Shown in pieces: positions 8,384-16,678 of a stretch of DNA of 34,843 bases. Every line of letters starts with the position of its first letter. Within the stretch, counting starts at the first letter, position 1. The DNA is from a virus. Under the pieces are notes generated by a model. The model did not search any database, had not been told where the DNA came from, and saw only the letters and a list, made by a program, of their open reading frames with translations. The DNA lies in IMG/VR virus record IMGVR_UViG_3300037502_001706, positions 1-34,843 of that record; one strand, given 5' to 3'. A program made the position numbers and the translations under genes.

Positions 8384-9111
8384 TGGCAAGCGGCATGGAC
8401 GTGAAGGTGGAGTTTCCAGAACTCCGCGAACTCCAGAAGGCGTTTCGTCAATTCCGGCCAAGCCTTGCCCGCAAGCACATGGGCGCGGCCATTCGCCGAA
8501 GCCTGAAGCCTGGGCTCACCGCTCTTCGTGGAAACGTCAGTAAGGGGCCAACGGGCAACCTTGCCCGTGCGATCACGAGCAAAGTCAAAACGTATGTGAG
8601 CGGCAACGCCGTTGGGCTTGTTGGCTTTACGGCAGCAGGCAGCGGAAAGTCGAATTCTGCCGGCGGCGGGTCCGTCAAGAAAGGCAAGGATCGCGCCTTT
8701 CACGCTGGCTTTCTGGAGTTTGGAACCAAAGAGCGAATTATCAAAACGTCATCCCGCCGGGGCGGCGCGTCCATCGCATCGAGCTTCAAGACGATGGGGC
8801 AGTTCAAAATTGCTCGCATCGCCAAACGCGGCAAGTTCGCCGGCGTCGCAAGGATCAACACGTCGCCGAAATACCCAAAGGCGTTTTTCAAGAAGGCACC
8901 ACGAGGCGAAATGCTGCGGATCCCTGAAATGCCCGTGGGCGGAAAGAAGGGGCGTCCGCCAGTCAAGACGGCCTACCAGGAATCGCTCGGAGCGATGCGC
9001 GGCCAGTTGGCGATTGAGATGACAAACGCACTGCTCAAAGCCCAAAAGGATCTTGCCGGAGACTTTCCGCCCAAACGCAACAACTCAGGTGTCGGGCCAA
9101 CGCCCTTCTGA
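8383..9111 (+). CDS. HK97 gp10-like tail completion protein
   Basis: 242 residues starting at ATG 8383 (a second ATG lies at 8395). The N-terminal part (MDVKVEFPELRELQKAFRQF, then RRSLKPGLTALRGNVSKGPTGNLARAI) fits the HK97 gp10 family, which links connector to tail tube. At 242 residues it is longer than the usual 120-150; the extra middle part (about residues 75-190) is Lys/Gly-rich. Base composition here is slightly less GC-rich than in the capsid genes. Confidence 0.72.
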   Translation: MASGMDVKVEFPELRELQKAFRQFRPSLARKHMGAAIRRSLKPGLTALRGNVSKGPTGNLARAITSKVKTYVSGNAVGLVGFTAAGSGKSNSAGGGSVKKGKDRAFHAGFLEFGTKERIIKTSSRRGGASIASSFKTMGQFKIARIAKRGKFAGVARINTSPKYPKAFFKKAPRGEMLRIPEMPVGGKKGRPPVKTAYQESLGAMRGQLAIEMTNALLKAQKDLAGDFPPKRNNSGVGPTPF

Positions 9112-9114
9112 ATC

Positions 9115-9531
9115 ATGCCGCTCAAATCACCGGAATCAGTCCTCCGCGCCGCCCTGGTCGGAAACACTGCTGTCAGTGCGCTTGTCGGCACGCGAATCTA
9201 TCCAGTGCTTGCCCCGGCGTCAGCTGCCCTGCCGTTCGTCACCTGGCGGCGATCTAGCATCGACCGCGAGCAGACGCTCGGTGGGCCGATGGGCATGCCT
9301 CGCGTCAGCGTGGAATACAGCATCTACGGCACGACCTACGAACAGGCCCGTGAGCTCGCCGACGCCATGCGGGTCGTTCTGGATGGGTACGGGGGCACGG
9401 CCGACAATACGGAGGTGAAGCAAACGTCGCTGGAGGACGAATCCGACGACTTTGCCCAACTGGCTGGAGCGGACCTCCCGCCGGTTTACCAAGTGACGCA
9501 GCGTTACGACGTTTGGTGGAACGAGGGATAA
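9115..9531 (+). CDS. Tail terminator/completion protein, DUF3168-like
   Basis: 138 residues, ATG 9115. The phrase SVLRAALVGNTAVSALVGTRIYPVLAP followed by ALPFVTWRR, and later VSVEYSIYGTTYEQARELADAMRVVLDGY, is the usual course of the DUF3168 / gp17-like tail completion family. The protein probably caps the tail tube at the head end. It sits between the gp10-like gene and the tail tube candidates, as expected. Confidence 0.82.
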   Translation: MPLKSPESVLRAALVGNTAVSALVGTRIYPVLAPASAALPFVTWRRSSIDREQTLGGPMGMPRVSVEYSIYGTTYEQARELADAMRVVLDGYGGTADNTEVKQTSLEDESDDFAQLAGADLPPVYQVTQRYDVWWNEG

Positions 9532-9534
9532 GGC

Positions 9535-9912
9535 ATGCCATACACGCCCCATGACAGCAGCGGCACGACGTTCGTTTTTGCTGGCACGACGTACACGGTG
9601 ACAAACATCACCTACAGCGTCACCGACCAGGCGGCCTCGGACCAGATCGACGTGTCGCACCTCGGCCAAACGGCTGGCAGCACCGTGCTGACGCTGGCAC
9701 GCCCGCTCAAGGGCTCGGCTGGCGACACCGGCAAGGAAGTCACCATTGAGTATCTGGCTGCCAACGGCACGCCGATCGCTCAAGGTGCGACCGGCACGCT
9801 TGCCATCACGGGCGGCATCACCCTGAGCGTTGGTGCCACCTGCAAGTCGTGCAGCCTGACGCTGACCGTGAACGATGCCGTGCGGGGCTCTGCTTCGTTC
9901 CAGGTGGCCTAA
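9535..9912 (+). CDS. Putative tail tube protein
   Basis: 125 residues, almost all beta-strand with Thr/Ser/Gly-rich repeats (TTYTVTNITYSVTD, then DQIDVSHLGQT and LTLARPLKGS). The DxxDVSxLG-type motif is common in small major tail proteins of siphophages. Position after the tail completion gene and before the tail chaperone also fits a tube protein. It could equally be an accessory tube or Ig-like decoration protein, because a second candidate follows directly. Confidence 0.6.
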   Translation: MPYTPHDSSGTTFVFAGTTYTVTNITYSVTDQAASDQIDVSHLGQTAGSTVLTLARPLKGSAGDTGKEVTIEYLAANGTPIAQGATGTLAITGGITLSVGATCKSCSLTLTVNDAVRGSASFQVA

Positions 9913-9930
9913 CCCCACGGAGGCCCGCCC

Positions 9931-10248
9931 GTGGCGAGTTATTCGCAAGGCGTCTCCGTCACTTGGAACGGCGTGGCGTTTCAGGAAGTCACAGGGCTGA
10001 CCTGGAACTACGGCGGCGAGTCACGCGGGCGATCTGTGCCGTGGACGCCTGACGCCGGTTCTGTCTCCGTCGAGTGCCTCGGCGGTAACAACACCGGCAC
10101 GAGCAACTTCGGCGTGCGCGCGGATGTCGTCATCTCTGGCGGCGGCCAATCCTTGACGAACAAGGCAGTATGGGAGTCTGTCAGCGTGGCGTCGGAAGTG
10201 AACGGCGTCACACGTTACACCGTCACGCTGAAACTCTTGGACAACTAG
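9931..10248 (+). CDS. Second tail tube-like protein
   Basis: 105 residues starting at GTG 9931 behind GGAGG. Beta-rich: VSVTWNGVAFQEVTGLTWNYGG, then a middle region around SVSVECLGG and a C-terminal NGVTRYTVTLKLLDN. The pattern recalls short tail tube proteins. Two tube-like genes in a row may mean one is the tube and the other a tip or decoration subunit. I cannot decide which. Confidence 0.55.
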   Translation: MASYSQGVSVTWNGVAFQEVTGLTWNYGGESRGRSVPWTPDAGSVSVECLGGNNTGTSNFGVRADVVISGGGQSLTNKAVWESVSVASEVNGVTRYTVTLKLLDN

Positions 10249-10251
10249 CAA

Positions 10252-10605
10252 ATGGGACTTAAAGAGCAGATCAAGGCCGCGAGCGTCCGCAAGCCGCTCA
10301 AGGTGCATGTGAAGGAGTGGGGCCTCGACGTGTATGTGCGCGTCATGACGGTTGGCGAGCGTGACGATTGGGAACTGGCGTGGCTCGACATCCGCAGTCG
10401 TGGCATGGAGAAGTTTCACAACTTCCGGGCCTTCTACCTGACGCGAACGCTCTGCGACGAGCATGGCGTGCGTGTGTTCCAAGACAACGAAATCGGCGAG
10501 GTGGCGGCACTCGATGGTGCCGTCATGGGCGAACTGTTCGATGTGGCGCAGCGCCACAACAAACTCACGGAGGCGGACGTAGTTGAACTAGCCGGGGAGC
10601 TTTAG
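10252..10605 (+). CDS. Tail assembly chaperone, gpG-like
   Basis: 117 residues, ATG 10252. Its position between tube and tape measure genes, small size and content (WGLDVYVRVMTVGERDDWELAW, a DUF-like tail chaperone region) fit the gpG role: binding the tape measure protein before tube polymerisation. The gene ends GCC GGG GAG CTT TAG C. The following frame reads openly into the gpT-like gene from 10604, so a +1 shift at CTT TAG would make a gpGT fusion of about 218 residues. Confidence 0.78.
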   Translation: MGLKEQIKAASVRKPLKVHVKEWGLDVYVRVMTVGERDDWELAWLDIRSRGMEKFHNFRAFYLTRTLCDEHGVRVFQDNEIGEVAALDGAVMGELFDVAQRHNKLTEADVVELAGEL

Positions 10606-10606
10606 C
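10592..10606 (+). promoter_or_regulatory. Candidate programmed +1 frameshift site (CTT TAG C)
   Basis: At the end of the gpG-like gene the mRNA reads CC GGG GAG CTT TAG C. CTT followed by a stop codon and C, with a G-rich anti-SD-binding run two to three bases upstream, is the arrangement of the prfB (RF2) +1 frameshift signal. The +1 frame is open from 10592 back to a TAG at 10589 and forward to 10909. No lambda-type -1 heptamer is seen. Mechanism is inferred, not shown. Confidence 0.65.
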
Positions 10607-10909
10607 GCCAGACCGTCGCGGCGGTTCCTGTTCATGCTGGCCGGTCACTTGAAGATGACGGTCGGCGAACTCGAGCAGCGGATGGACAGCCGGGAACTGA
10701 GCGAGTGGCTGGCGTTTGCCAGATACTTCCAGCCGCTCGACAACTCCTGGGCACAGACCGGCGTGATTGCCAGTGCGGCCTTGGCACCGTACTGCAAGCG
10801 AGGGTCGGCACCGCGGCCGGGAGATTTCGTGCCAACGGCCCAGCCGCCCCAGCACGAAACGCAGATGACAGACGTGCTCTTTCAAATGAAACAGGACTTG
10901 GGCAAGTGA
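10604..10909 (+). CDS. Tail assembly chaperone extension, gpT-like
   Basis: The +1 frame continues from 10604 as SARPSRRFLFMLAGHLKMTV. An internal ATG lies at 10634 and has no convincing ribosome site. The region RFLFMLAGHLKMTVGELEQR and then SRELSEWLAFARYFQP resembles the T domain of tail assembly chaperones, and that similarity begins upstream of the ATG. This supports expression as a fusion to the preceding gene. The part would be made only on frameshifted ribosomes, giving a low gpGT:gpG ratio. If translated alone, it would run 10634-10909 (91 residues). Confidence 0.72.
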   Translation, partial: SARPSRRFLFMLAGHLKMTVGELEQRMDSRELSEWLAFARYFQPLDNSWAQTGVIASAALAPYCKRGSAPRPGDFVPTAQPPQHETQMTDVLFQMKQDLGK

Positions 10910-10910
10910 C

Positions 10911-12254
10911 ATGAGCACCGCACTCGGCTTGGCGATGCAGATCAGTGCCAACACGGCCCAGCTTGCGCAGGCCGTGGCGGACGTGAACCAGAAACTCGAC
11001 TCGCTTGGCGAGGCGGGCAAGAAGGCATCTTCTGACCTTGGCACGCTCAAGAACATAGAGATTGGGAAGCTCGCCCTCGGTGGCATCCAGGCCGCTACCA
11101 GTGCGTTTATCAGCCTGAGCAGTGCGGTGACCGGGGCGGCCACGGGCGTGGCACAGTTTGCCCTGAGTGTCGGCGAGGAGTTGGACGCCCTCAACGACGT
11201 GGCTAACCGCACCGGCGTTGGCGTCGAGGCGTTGCAGGCGTATGCCCGAGCCGCCGCCGACACGGGCGTGAGCGTGGAGTCGTTTGCCAAGCAGATTCAA
11301 AAGCTCACCGTCATCATTGGCCAGGCGACGGTGGACGAGAAGGCCCAGAAGAAGTTTGAGGAACTGGGCATCGTCTTCGAGGAGCTCAAGGCGTCAACTC
11401 CTGAAAAGCAATTTGAGATGATCGTGGACGCCATTGCCGGGATTGCAGACCCGGCCGAGCGTGCCGCCACTGCCGTGAAGTTCTTCGGCAAGGGCGGCAT
11501 CGAGTTGGGCGAGTTGTTCACGCTTGGCCCCGGTGCGTTGACGCAGATGCGCGAGGAGGCGGTCTCGCTTGGCCAGGTTGTCAGCGAGGATGCGGTCAAA
11601 GCCATCGACAACATGAATGATTCCTTCGCGGCCGTGTGGGCGACCGTGAAGGGACTGGCTGGCTCAATCCTCGGCGAGCTTGCTGGCCCGATTAGCACGA
11701 TCGCCCAAGAGCTTCTTGGCGTGATCAAGCAGGCTGGCCCGCAGCAGATCGCCCAGCAGGTTGCCCAGGGGCTCTTGGACTTCATCCAGTTGGCGGGCAA
11801 TGCGTTCTTAGAACTGGCCAAGTTCATCGAGGCGTTTGTCAAAAAGTTCGCCCCGGTCTTGGGTCTGGACATTCGCAGCGAGACGGAGAAGGAACTCGAC
11901 AAACTTCGCTCAGACGCACAGGCTGCTGCCCAAGGCGCGGGCGCGACGCGGGACGGGTTTGGCGCGCCTGTGGCCAACGCTGCCGCGATCAAAGAAGAGA
12001 ACCGCAAGCGAGCTTCCCGGATCGCAGAGCTCGAAGCCCAAGTGGCCGCCGAGGCGTCCAGCGGTGTGCTCAACAGGTTTCAAGCCAACTTCAATGCGGC
12101 GCTCGACACTGCCCAGCAATCGCTCGCGCAGAGAATAAACGGTGGCGAAGGCGTCACGGTCGTTGGTCAAGAGGAGCAGATTGAAGAGCAGAAGAAGACC
12201 AACAGGCTGCTTGAGCAGCAAGCGTCCGGCACCGTGGACATCGTGGGGAATTAG
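10911..12254 (+). CDS. Tail tape measure protein (short)
   Basis: 447 residues with the helical, Ala/Gln-rich build of tape measure proteins: N-terminal coil (QLAQAVADVNQKLDSLGEAG), a hydrophobic region (LALGGIQAATSAFISLSSAV, then AATGVAQFALSVG), and a segment DALNDVANRTGVGVEAL with KFFGKGGIEL typical of TMP families. A second hydrophobic region lies near residues 245-300, and the C-terminus (from about 335) is a long coiled coil. By the usual 1.5 angstrom per residue rule the tail would be only about 65-70 nm. No lytic domain is visible. Confidence 0.85.
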   Translation: MSTALGLAMQISANTAQLAQAVADVNQKLDSLGEAGKKASSDLGTLKNIEIGKLALGGIQAATSAFISLSSAVTGAATGVAQFALSVGEELDALNDVANRTGVGVEALQAYARAAADTGVSVESFAKQIQKLTVIIGQATVDEKAQKKFEELGIVFEELKASTPEKQFEMIVDAIAGIADPAERAATAVKFFGKGGIELGELFTLGPGALTQMREEAVSLGQVVSEDAVKAIDNMNDSFAAVWATVKGLAGSILGELAGPISTIAQELLGVIKQAGPQQIAQQVAQGLLDFIQLAGNAFLELAKFIEAFVKKFAPVLGLDIRSETEKELDKLRSDAQAAAQGAGATRDGFGAPVANAAAIKEENRKRASRIAELEAQVAAEASSGVLNRFQANFNAALDTAQQSLAQRINGGEGVTVVGQEEQIEEQKKTNRLLEQQASGTVDIVGN

Positions 12255-12256
12255 GC

Positions 12257-13135
12257 ATGGCAATCGTCAACTACGTCGAGATTCTCCCCCGCACGTTCTC
12301 GCACAAGCTCGGGGAAAGCCCCACGGCGGAACGAAAGTATGCCGTCACGGTGGACGCCCCAGAATCGCACCAGACGATTCTGGATACCATCGGCATTTAC
12401 CACGGCTCGACGCATCCCGAGTTTGGGTATTTGCTCTGCACTGATGGCTCGATCAGCGAAACGGATCGCTTCCACGCCGAAGTGACGTATCGCTACGAAG
12501 TGCCGAAGCAGGAGGATTGGGATCCGAACCCGCTCTCGCGTCCTGACGTGTGGTCGTTCTCGACGGGTGGCGGCACCGTGCCGTTCCTGTCCTACTACCA
12601 CGGCGACGGAAATAGCGACGTTCGCCCGTTGGTCAACGCAGCGAACGACTACATCGAGGGGCTGACGGTGCTTGCCCCTGAAGTGAAGGCGACCATTTCC
12701 GGCAACCGTGCCAGTTTCCCGCTTTCGTTGGCCGCCGAGGTGACAAACGCCATCAACTCCTCGCCGTACCTTGGCGGCGCAGCGTTCACATGGCAATGCA
12801 CCGGCATCTCGGCGCAGCAGGCCGTGGAAGTGGTGAACGACATAAAGGTGTATTACTGGCAAGTGACGGCTGAACTTGCCTACCGGAAGGGCGGCTACAT
12901 CGAGAAGGTGCCGCACGTCGGGTTTCACTACGTCCAGGGCGGAAAGAAATACCGCGCATGGGTCTACTCGGGCAAAGAAGGCGACAGCGAGAAAGTGGAT
13001 GCCACAACGCCGCAGCCGCTCACGGAATCCGGTGACCTGAAATACCCAGGCGGCGACGGCCGACCCGATCAACTGAATCGCAGGCCGTATCCGGCAATCA
13101 ACTTTTCCAGCTACTTCGGCACACCGCCCTTCTAA
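12257..13135 (+). CDS. Tail protein of unknown family
   Basis: 292 residues, ATG 12257, directly after the tape measure gene. The place is that of distal tail or minor tail proteins. Nothing in the sequence is a recognised family motif. It is beta-rich with many Tyr/Trp (YVEILPRTFSHKLGESPTAE, then FHAEVTYRYEVPKQEDWDPN and VTAELAYRKGGYIEKVPHVG). No signal peptide or membrane segment is seen. The role as a structural tail component is inferred from position only. Confidence 0.6.
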   Translation: MAIVNYVEILPRTFSHKLGESPTAERKYAVTVDAPESHQTILDTIGIYHGSTHPEFGYLLCTDGSISETDRFHAEVTYRYEVPKQEDWDPNPLSRPDVWSFSTGGGTVPFLSYYHGDGNSDVRPLVNAANDYIEGLTVLAPEVKATISGNRASFPLSLAAEVTNAINSSPYLGGAAFTWQCTGISAQQAVEVVNDIKVYYWQVTAELAYRKGGYIEKVPHVGFHYVQGGKKYRAWVYSGKEGDSEKVDATTPQPLTESGDLKYPGGDGRPDQLNRRPYPAINFSSYFGTPPF

Positions 13136-13144
13136 GGAGTTCCC

Positions 13145-13660
13145 ATGTCTTTTTCATCTAGCGCAGGCAATTCGATTTCGTTTCGCCCTGCCACGCTGCA
13201 TATCAACTGGGACGGTGTTTCGGATGCCAAGGTGGCTGTGGCGTTGGACTGCTACGACTCGGCCGCGTCGTACTCAGTGACGGCGTACCCGGTTCACGAA
13301 TCATCTGGGTCGGCCACCTACGAGTCCCCATTGCAGCCGGAGGACGTGGACTACTGGGAGCCGGTGGTGCAGCGGTGGCAAAAGGGAGATCGGCTGGTGT
13401 CATTTACATTTGACGGAGTACAGCCGCCCGAGTATTACATCCACCCCGACATCAGCCTTCCGAGCACCGTTGCGTCTGGCACCGCGACCATTCAGTTTTC
13501 GTCAATCACGGCCGTCTATTTCACGCATGCGTGGCGGCTGACGGGCACGAAGGGCACCGTGACGCGAGTGATTCTGGCTGGCGGCGTTTTTGTTGATATG
13601 CCTGGGCCTTTCTCGCCGGGGTCGGTTGTCGGCGGGACCACAGCCAGCGGATGCTTCTAA
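13145..13660 (+). CDS. Hypothetical tail protein
   Basis: 171 residues, ATG 13145 with a perfect AAGGAG upstream. It is beta-rich (SISFRPATLHINWDG, then a central YSVTAYPVHESSGSATY segment) and ends in a Gly/Pro-rich stretch. It looks like a small virion beta protein, perhaps part of the tail tip. The family is not recognised. Confidence 0.6.
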   Translation: MSFSSSAGNSISFRPATLHINWDGVSDAKVAVALDCYDSAASYSVTAYPVHESSGSATYESPLQPEDVDYWEPVVQRWQKGDRLVSFTFDGVQPPEYYIHPDISLPSTVASGTATIQFSSITAVYFTHAWRLTGTKGTVTRVILAGGVFVDMPGPFSPGSVVGGTTASGCF

Positions 13661-13661
13661 G

Positions 13662-14153
13662 GTGGCGCAAAGGCCAGACGGCAAGCCAGCGAAGACGGAG
13701 CGCGTCGCGTTTACGCGGCCTGCGGCGGAGCGGATCGCGAAGGCGGTGCGCACCGTCGAGGCTGGCAACCGCGACTGCGGGCCGCTGACGTTTGGCGCTC
13801 GTCTCGATACGGTCGCGCCGAAGGCGTTTCGCATCTGCACGTTCACCGGCGCGTGGGCGATCGACTCGGATAAAACGGTGACGCTTCGCAATCAGACGAC
13901 CACGCCGAACACGGTGTCTGCGATGAACCTATTCGTGAACCTTCCCGATAACGGACAACGCAACTGCGCCATCGGGCGAGACGGCACGGCATGGTATCTG
14001 GCGCAGTGGCAGTGGGATGCCGCCGATGTTCTCAGCGGCGTCACGCTTAGCACTGCCGCGCTGGAGTTCACTCGCGTGAGCGGCGTGTCGCTCGGCACGG
14101 CTACGACCGTGCAGATTTCTATCACCACCTGCGCGACGGCCACGAGCTCCTGA
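13662..14153 (+). CDS. Hypothetical tail-module protein
   Basis: 163 residues starting at GTG 13662, one base after the previous stop codon. The N-terminus is basic (VAQRPDGKPAKTERVAFTRP, then ERIAKAVRTVE), followed by a beta-rich domain with TFGARLDTVAP and RICTFTGAWAIDSDKTVTLR, and ending in Thr/Ser-rich TTVQISITTCATATSS. It may be a tail tip or baseplate component. The family is not recognised. Its stop overlaps the start of the Cys-rich gene. Confidence 0.6.
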   Translation: MAQRPDGKPAKTERVAFTRPAAERIAKAVRTVEAGNRDCGPLTFGARLDTVAPKAFRICTFTGAWAIDSDKTVTLRNQTTTPNTVSAMNLFVNLPDNGQRNCAIGRDGTAWYLAQWQWDAADVLSGVTLSTAALEFTRVSGVSLGTATTVQISITTCATATSS

Positions 14154-14797
14154 TGGCACTGGTTGTCAAAAACGGCGCGCTGCTCCAGGAGGGCGACGGG
14201 CTCGCCAGCGGGCAGGAGTGTTGCTGCAAATCGCCGTGTTCCGGCCCGTGCGAAACGAGCGGCGACTGTGCGCCTGGCTGCGTGTGCGTGGATGGCGAGT
14301 GCGTCAAAGCCAACGCCTGCTGTTTCTGGTCGTGCGATTATGTCGCCGATATTTTTTGGCCTGAGATCGAAAACCCAGAGGACTTTCCAGACATCAGCGA
14401 AGCGATGACCGCCGCGGGCTGGGTTCTTGTCGGCGGGTGGTGGCGAAAAACAATCAAGGGTGAGGAAAACTGCAACGATCCAGAGGTGTATGGGCCAAAA
14501 GTCCTAGGGCTGGAAGCCGAAATCGACGGGATCGTGGGCGAACTAGGAGGAGGCTTCATTGTGAACATTGACGGGCAGCCCGGAATATCTGGCCCTGGCT
14601 GTATTGAATCTTTGACACAGCAAGCGTGCGAGGAGGTGTACCTCGGCACTTTCCACGATGGCAAACTATGCAGCGAGAACCCCTGCTGCTCCGGCGCGTG
14701 CGATGAGGAGAACCCGTGCAAAAACACCACCTCGACCGGGTGGGACTGCGACTGCGTGGAAGAAGAGTGCGTCCCAGCGGAGAACCCGCTGCCGTGA
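14153..14797 (+). CDS. Cysteine-rich tail-module protein
   Basis: 214 residues with 23 cysteines, about 11 percent. The first cluster, residues 23-62, holds ECCCKSPCSGPC, then GDCAPGCVCVDGEC and ACCFWSC; a second cluster near the C-terminus has ENPCCSGACDEENPC, then WDCDCVEEEC. The spacing recalls EGF- or disulfide-knot domains rather than zinc fingers. No signal peptide is visible, so disulfides would have to form after lysis or in the virion. It sits in the tail module and may be a tip or receptor-binding protein. The family is not recognised. Confidence 0.65.
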   Translation: MALVVKNGALLQEGDGLASGQECCCKSPCSGPCETSGDCAPGCVCVDGECVKANACCFWSCDYVADIFWPEIENPEDFPDISEAMTAAGWVLVGGWWRKTIKGEENCNDPEVYGPKVLGLEAEIDGIVGELGGGFIVNIDGQPGISGPGCIESLTQQACEEVYLGTFHDGKLCSENPCCSGACDEENPCKNTTSTGWDCDCVEEECVPAENPLP

Positions 14798-15258
14798 TCG
14801 TCTGCCACCGCAAGCACTTGGAGCAGCGATGCCGCCAGCGCGGCTACACGCTAAACGAAGTGCGGCCCTGCATCGTGAGCGAGGACGGCGACGCACTCAC
14901 GGTAGACGAGACGCACGCGGCCTACCCTCGCGAGCCAAAGGTTCTCAGGCAACGCCCGGCCGCCGGCCCCGGCACCGAGTTGAAAAAACTCCTCGCCCGT
15001 GTCGGCATCACGGCCACGCCCACCTGCTCCTGCAACGCCCGCGCTCGCACGATGGACGCGAACGGCTGCGAGTGGTGCGAGGCGAACATCGGCCAGATCG
15101 TCGGCTGGCTGCGGGAGGAGGCGACGAAGCGGGGGCTCCCGTTCGTTGACATGGCCGGTAGGGTGCTGGTGAAGCGGGCGATCAGCAACGCCCGCACAGC
15201 GGAGGCCCGCCGTGCCCAGGAAGCCGCCCAAGGCGAAGAAGTCGCCGAACCTCGCTGA
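14794..15258 (+). CDS. Hypothetical protein with Cys motifs
   Basis: 154 residues from GTG 14794, overlapping the preceding stop. The start VIVCHRKHLEQRCRQRGYTL and a later CSCNARARTMDANGCEWCEAN (cited in part) suggest a small zinc-binding or Fe-S-like fold near residues 88-108. The C-terminal helix is Ala/Arg/Glu-rich. Ribosome and tail genes give no clue to function. It overlaps the next small gene by 47 bases. Confidence 0.55.
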   Translation: MIVCHRKHLEQRCRQRGYTLNEVRPCIVSEDGDALTVDETHAAYPREPKVLRQRPAAGPGTELKKLLARVGITATPTCSCNARARTMDANGCEWCEANIGQIVGWLREEATKRGLPFVDMAGRVLVKRAISNARTAEARRAQEAAQGEEVAEPR

Positions 15259-15394
15259 ACTCGACTACGAGGACGAAGAGCCGAACGGGCTCGGCATCCT
15301 CGATGACGACGGCAACATGGTGCTACGGCGTGCCGCGAAGAAGCCCGCGAAAGGAGCCAAGCGTGGCAAAGGCAAAGACAAGCCTGCTCGATGA
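15212..15394 (+). CDS. Small basic hypothetical protein
   Basis: 60 residues from GTG 15212, with Lys-rich ends (MPRKPPKAKKSP and KKPAKGAKRGKGKDK) around an acidic middle (LAELDYEDEEPNGLGILDDDG). It looks disordered and could bind nucleic acid or act as a linker. It overlaps genes on both sides. Weak as a real gene, but it has no better alternative in this stretch. Confidence 0.45.
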   Translation: MPRKPPKAKKSPNLAELDYEDEEPNGLGILDDDGNMVLRRAAKKPAKGAKRGKGKDKPAR

Positions 15395-15617
15395 CGTGCT
15401 GGCGCGGACGAAGAACCACCGGCCCGGCTTCGCGACGTGGTTCCAGAAACTCCCGCCCGAGGCCCAGACGGAACTGGATCGTGTGCGGCAGGCGTTTGAC
15501 CACGCCAAGCACCAGAAGCGGGCCTACGCCAAGGCGATCATCGAAGCCGCCCGCGAGCGAGGCTGGCAGATCAGCGGACCACAGGGGGTAATCGCATGGC
15601 TCGAAGGAAGACGCTAG
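15363..15617 (+). CDS. Small helical hypothetical protein
   Basis: 84 residues starting at GTG 15363 behind a strong AAAGGAG ribosome site. It is helical with KAKTSLLDDVLARTKNHRPG, then WFQKLPPEAQTELDRVRQAF, AYAKAIIEAARERGWQISGP and QGVIAWLEGRR. The ending resembles a helix-turn-helix tail of small phage regulators, but no family is certain. It overlaps the start of the phosphoesterase gene by 22 bases. Confidence 0.6.
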   Translation: MAKAKTSLLDDVLARTKNHRPGFATWFQKLPPEAQTELDRVRQAFDHAKHQKRAYAKAIIEAARERGWQISGPQGVIAWLEGRR

Positions 15618-16678
15618 CCGAGGACGTGGCCGACTCGATGGCCAGCGCCAGCCAGTTGCAGACCGACGCCGAACTGGCGCGGCTGCGGGCCGAGGTGGCA
15701 ACGCTGAAGAGCCGCTACAAGGCAGCCCTCGGGCAGATCGACCGCGAGCGGGAACGGGCGAACGGCCTGGTCTCGCTGGCGAGCGTCAAGCCGGTGGCCT
15801 TGAACAAAGGCGTCAAGGGTCGCAAGCGGGTGCGGCACGACGCCACGGCCATCCTCATGCTCTCGGACGTTCACGCCGAAGAGCGGGTGCTGCCTGAAAC
15901 CGTGAACGGCGAAAACGACTACTCGCTCGAAGTGTGTCAGAAGCGGCTCGCTGAGTTAGAGGAGCGATTCCTCGACTGCCTTGAACACGAACGAAACCAA
16001 GCGGACGTTCGCCGAGTGCTCATCTGGTTGGGCGGCGACTTCATCACGGGGCACATCCACCCCGACTGCGTAGAGGTGGCACAGCTCTCGCCGATGAACG
16101 CCACCCGCTGGATTGCCGAGCGGCTACGCGGGCTCATCGACAGCGTGGCCAAGCACGCCGAGCAGGTGGTCATCTGCACGAACGCAGGCAACCACGGCCG
16201 CAGTAATGAGGGCAAGCCGAGGGTCGCAACAGAACTCGACCATTCGTGGGAGCAGCTGATGTACTTCACGCTCGCCCGCGAAGAGCGAAACAAAAACGTG
16301 CAGTGGCAGATTGCCGAGGGGCACCTGGGCTACGTCAACCTCGACGGGTTCCTCGTCCGCACGACCCATGGTCACTCAATTCGGTTCGCTGGGGGCGTCT
16401 ACGGTCTCGCGCTGCCAGCGAGCAAAGCAATCGCCCGATGGGATGCTGGCCGCAAAGCAGACCTGACGATCTTCGGCCACTACCACTCGTGGGGCTGGCT
16501 GCGTGGTGCGAGATACGTTGCGAACGGATCGGTAATTGGACATTCCCCATACGCTGATCGGGTCGCTTCTCCTGAGCGTCCATGCCAGGGCATGGCCATT
16601 GTCGATCACCGGCGCAACGAAGTGACGCGAGCGTATCCATTGTTCTGCGACCGTGATCTACGAAAGGGAAAGGAATGA
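15596..16678 (+). CDS. Calcineurin-like metallophosphoesterase
   Basis: 360 residues, ATG 15596. All five metallophosphoesterase motifs are present in order: DVH at 91-93, GGDF at 146-149, GNHGR at 198-202, HGH at 258-260 and GHYH at 294-297. These ligate two metals. The N-terminal 60 residues are a coiled coil (LQTDAELARLRAEVATLKSR). The substrate is unknown; phage members may act on nucleic acid ends or nucleotides. It lies upstream of a DUF1599/Nmad1-like gene and overlaps it by four bases, so they are probably co-expressed. Confidence 0.88.
   Translation: MARRKTLAEDVADSMASASQLQTDAELARLRAEVATLKSRYKAALGQIDRERERANGLVSLASVKPVALNKGVKGRKRVRHDATAILMLSDVHAEERVLPETVNGENDYSLEVCQKRLAELEERFLDCLEHERNQADVRRVLIWLGGDFITGHIHPDCVEVAQLSPMNATRWIAERLRGLIDSVAKHAEQVVICTNAGNHGRSNEGKPRVATELDHSWEQLMYFTLAREERNKNVQWQIAEGHLGYVNLDGFLVRTTHGHSIRFAGGVYGLALPASKAIARWDAGRKADLTIFGHYHSWGWLRGARYVANGSVIGHSPYADRVASPERPCQGMAIVDHRRNEVTRAYPLFCDRDLRKGKE

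Noticed and set aside
10594-10603. Lambda-like -1 slippery heptamer in the tail chaperone gene
   Set aside because: No X-XXY-YYZ heptamer is present at the overlap, and the gpT-like frame is +1 relative to gpG.
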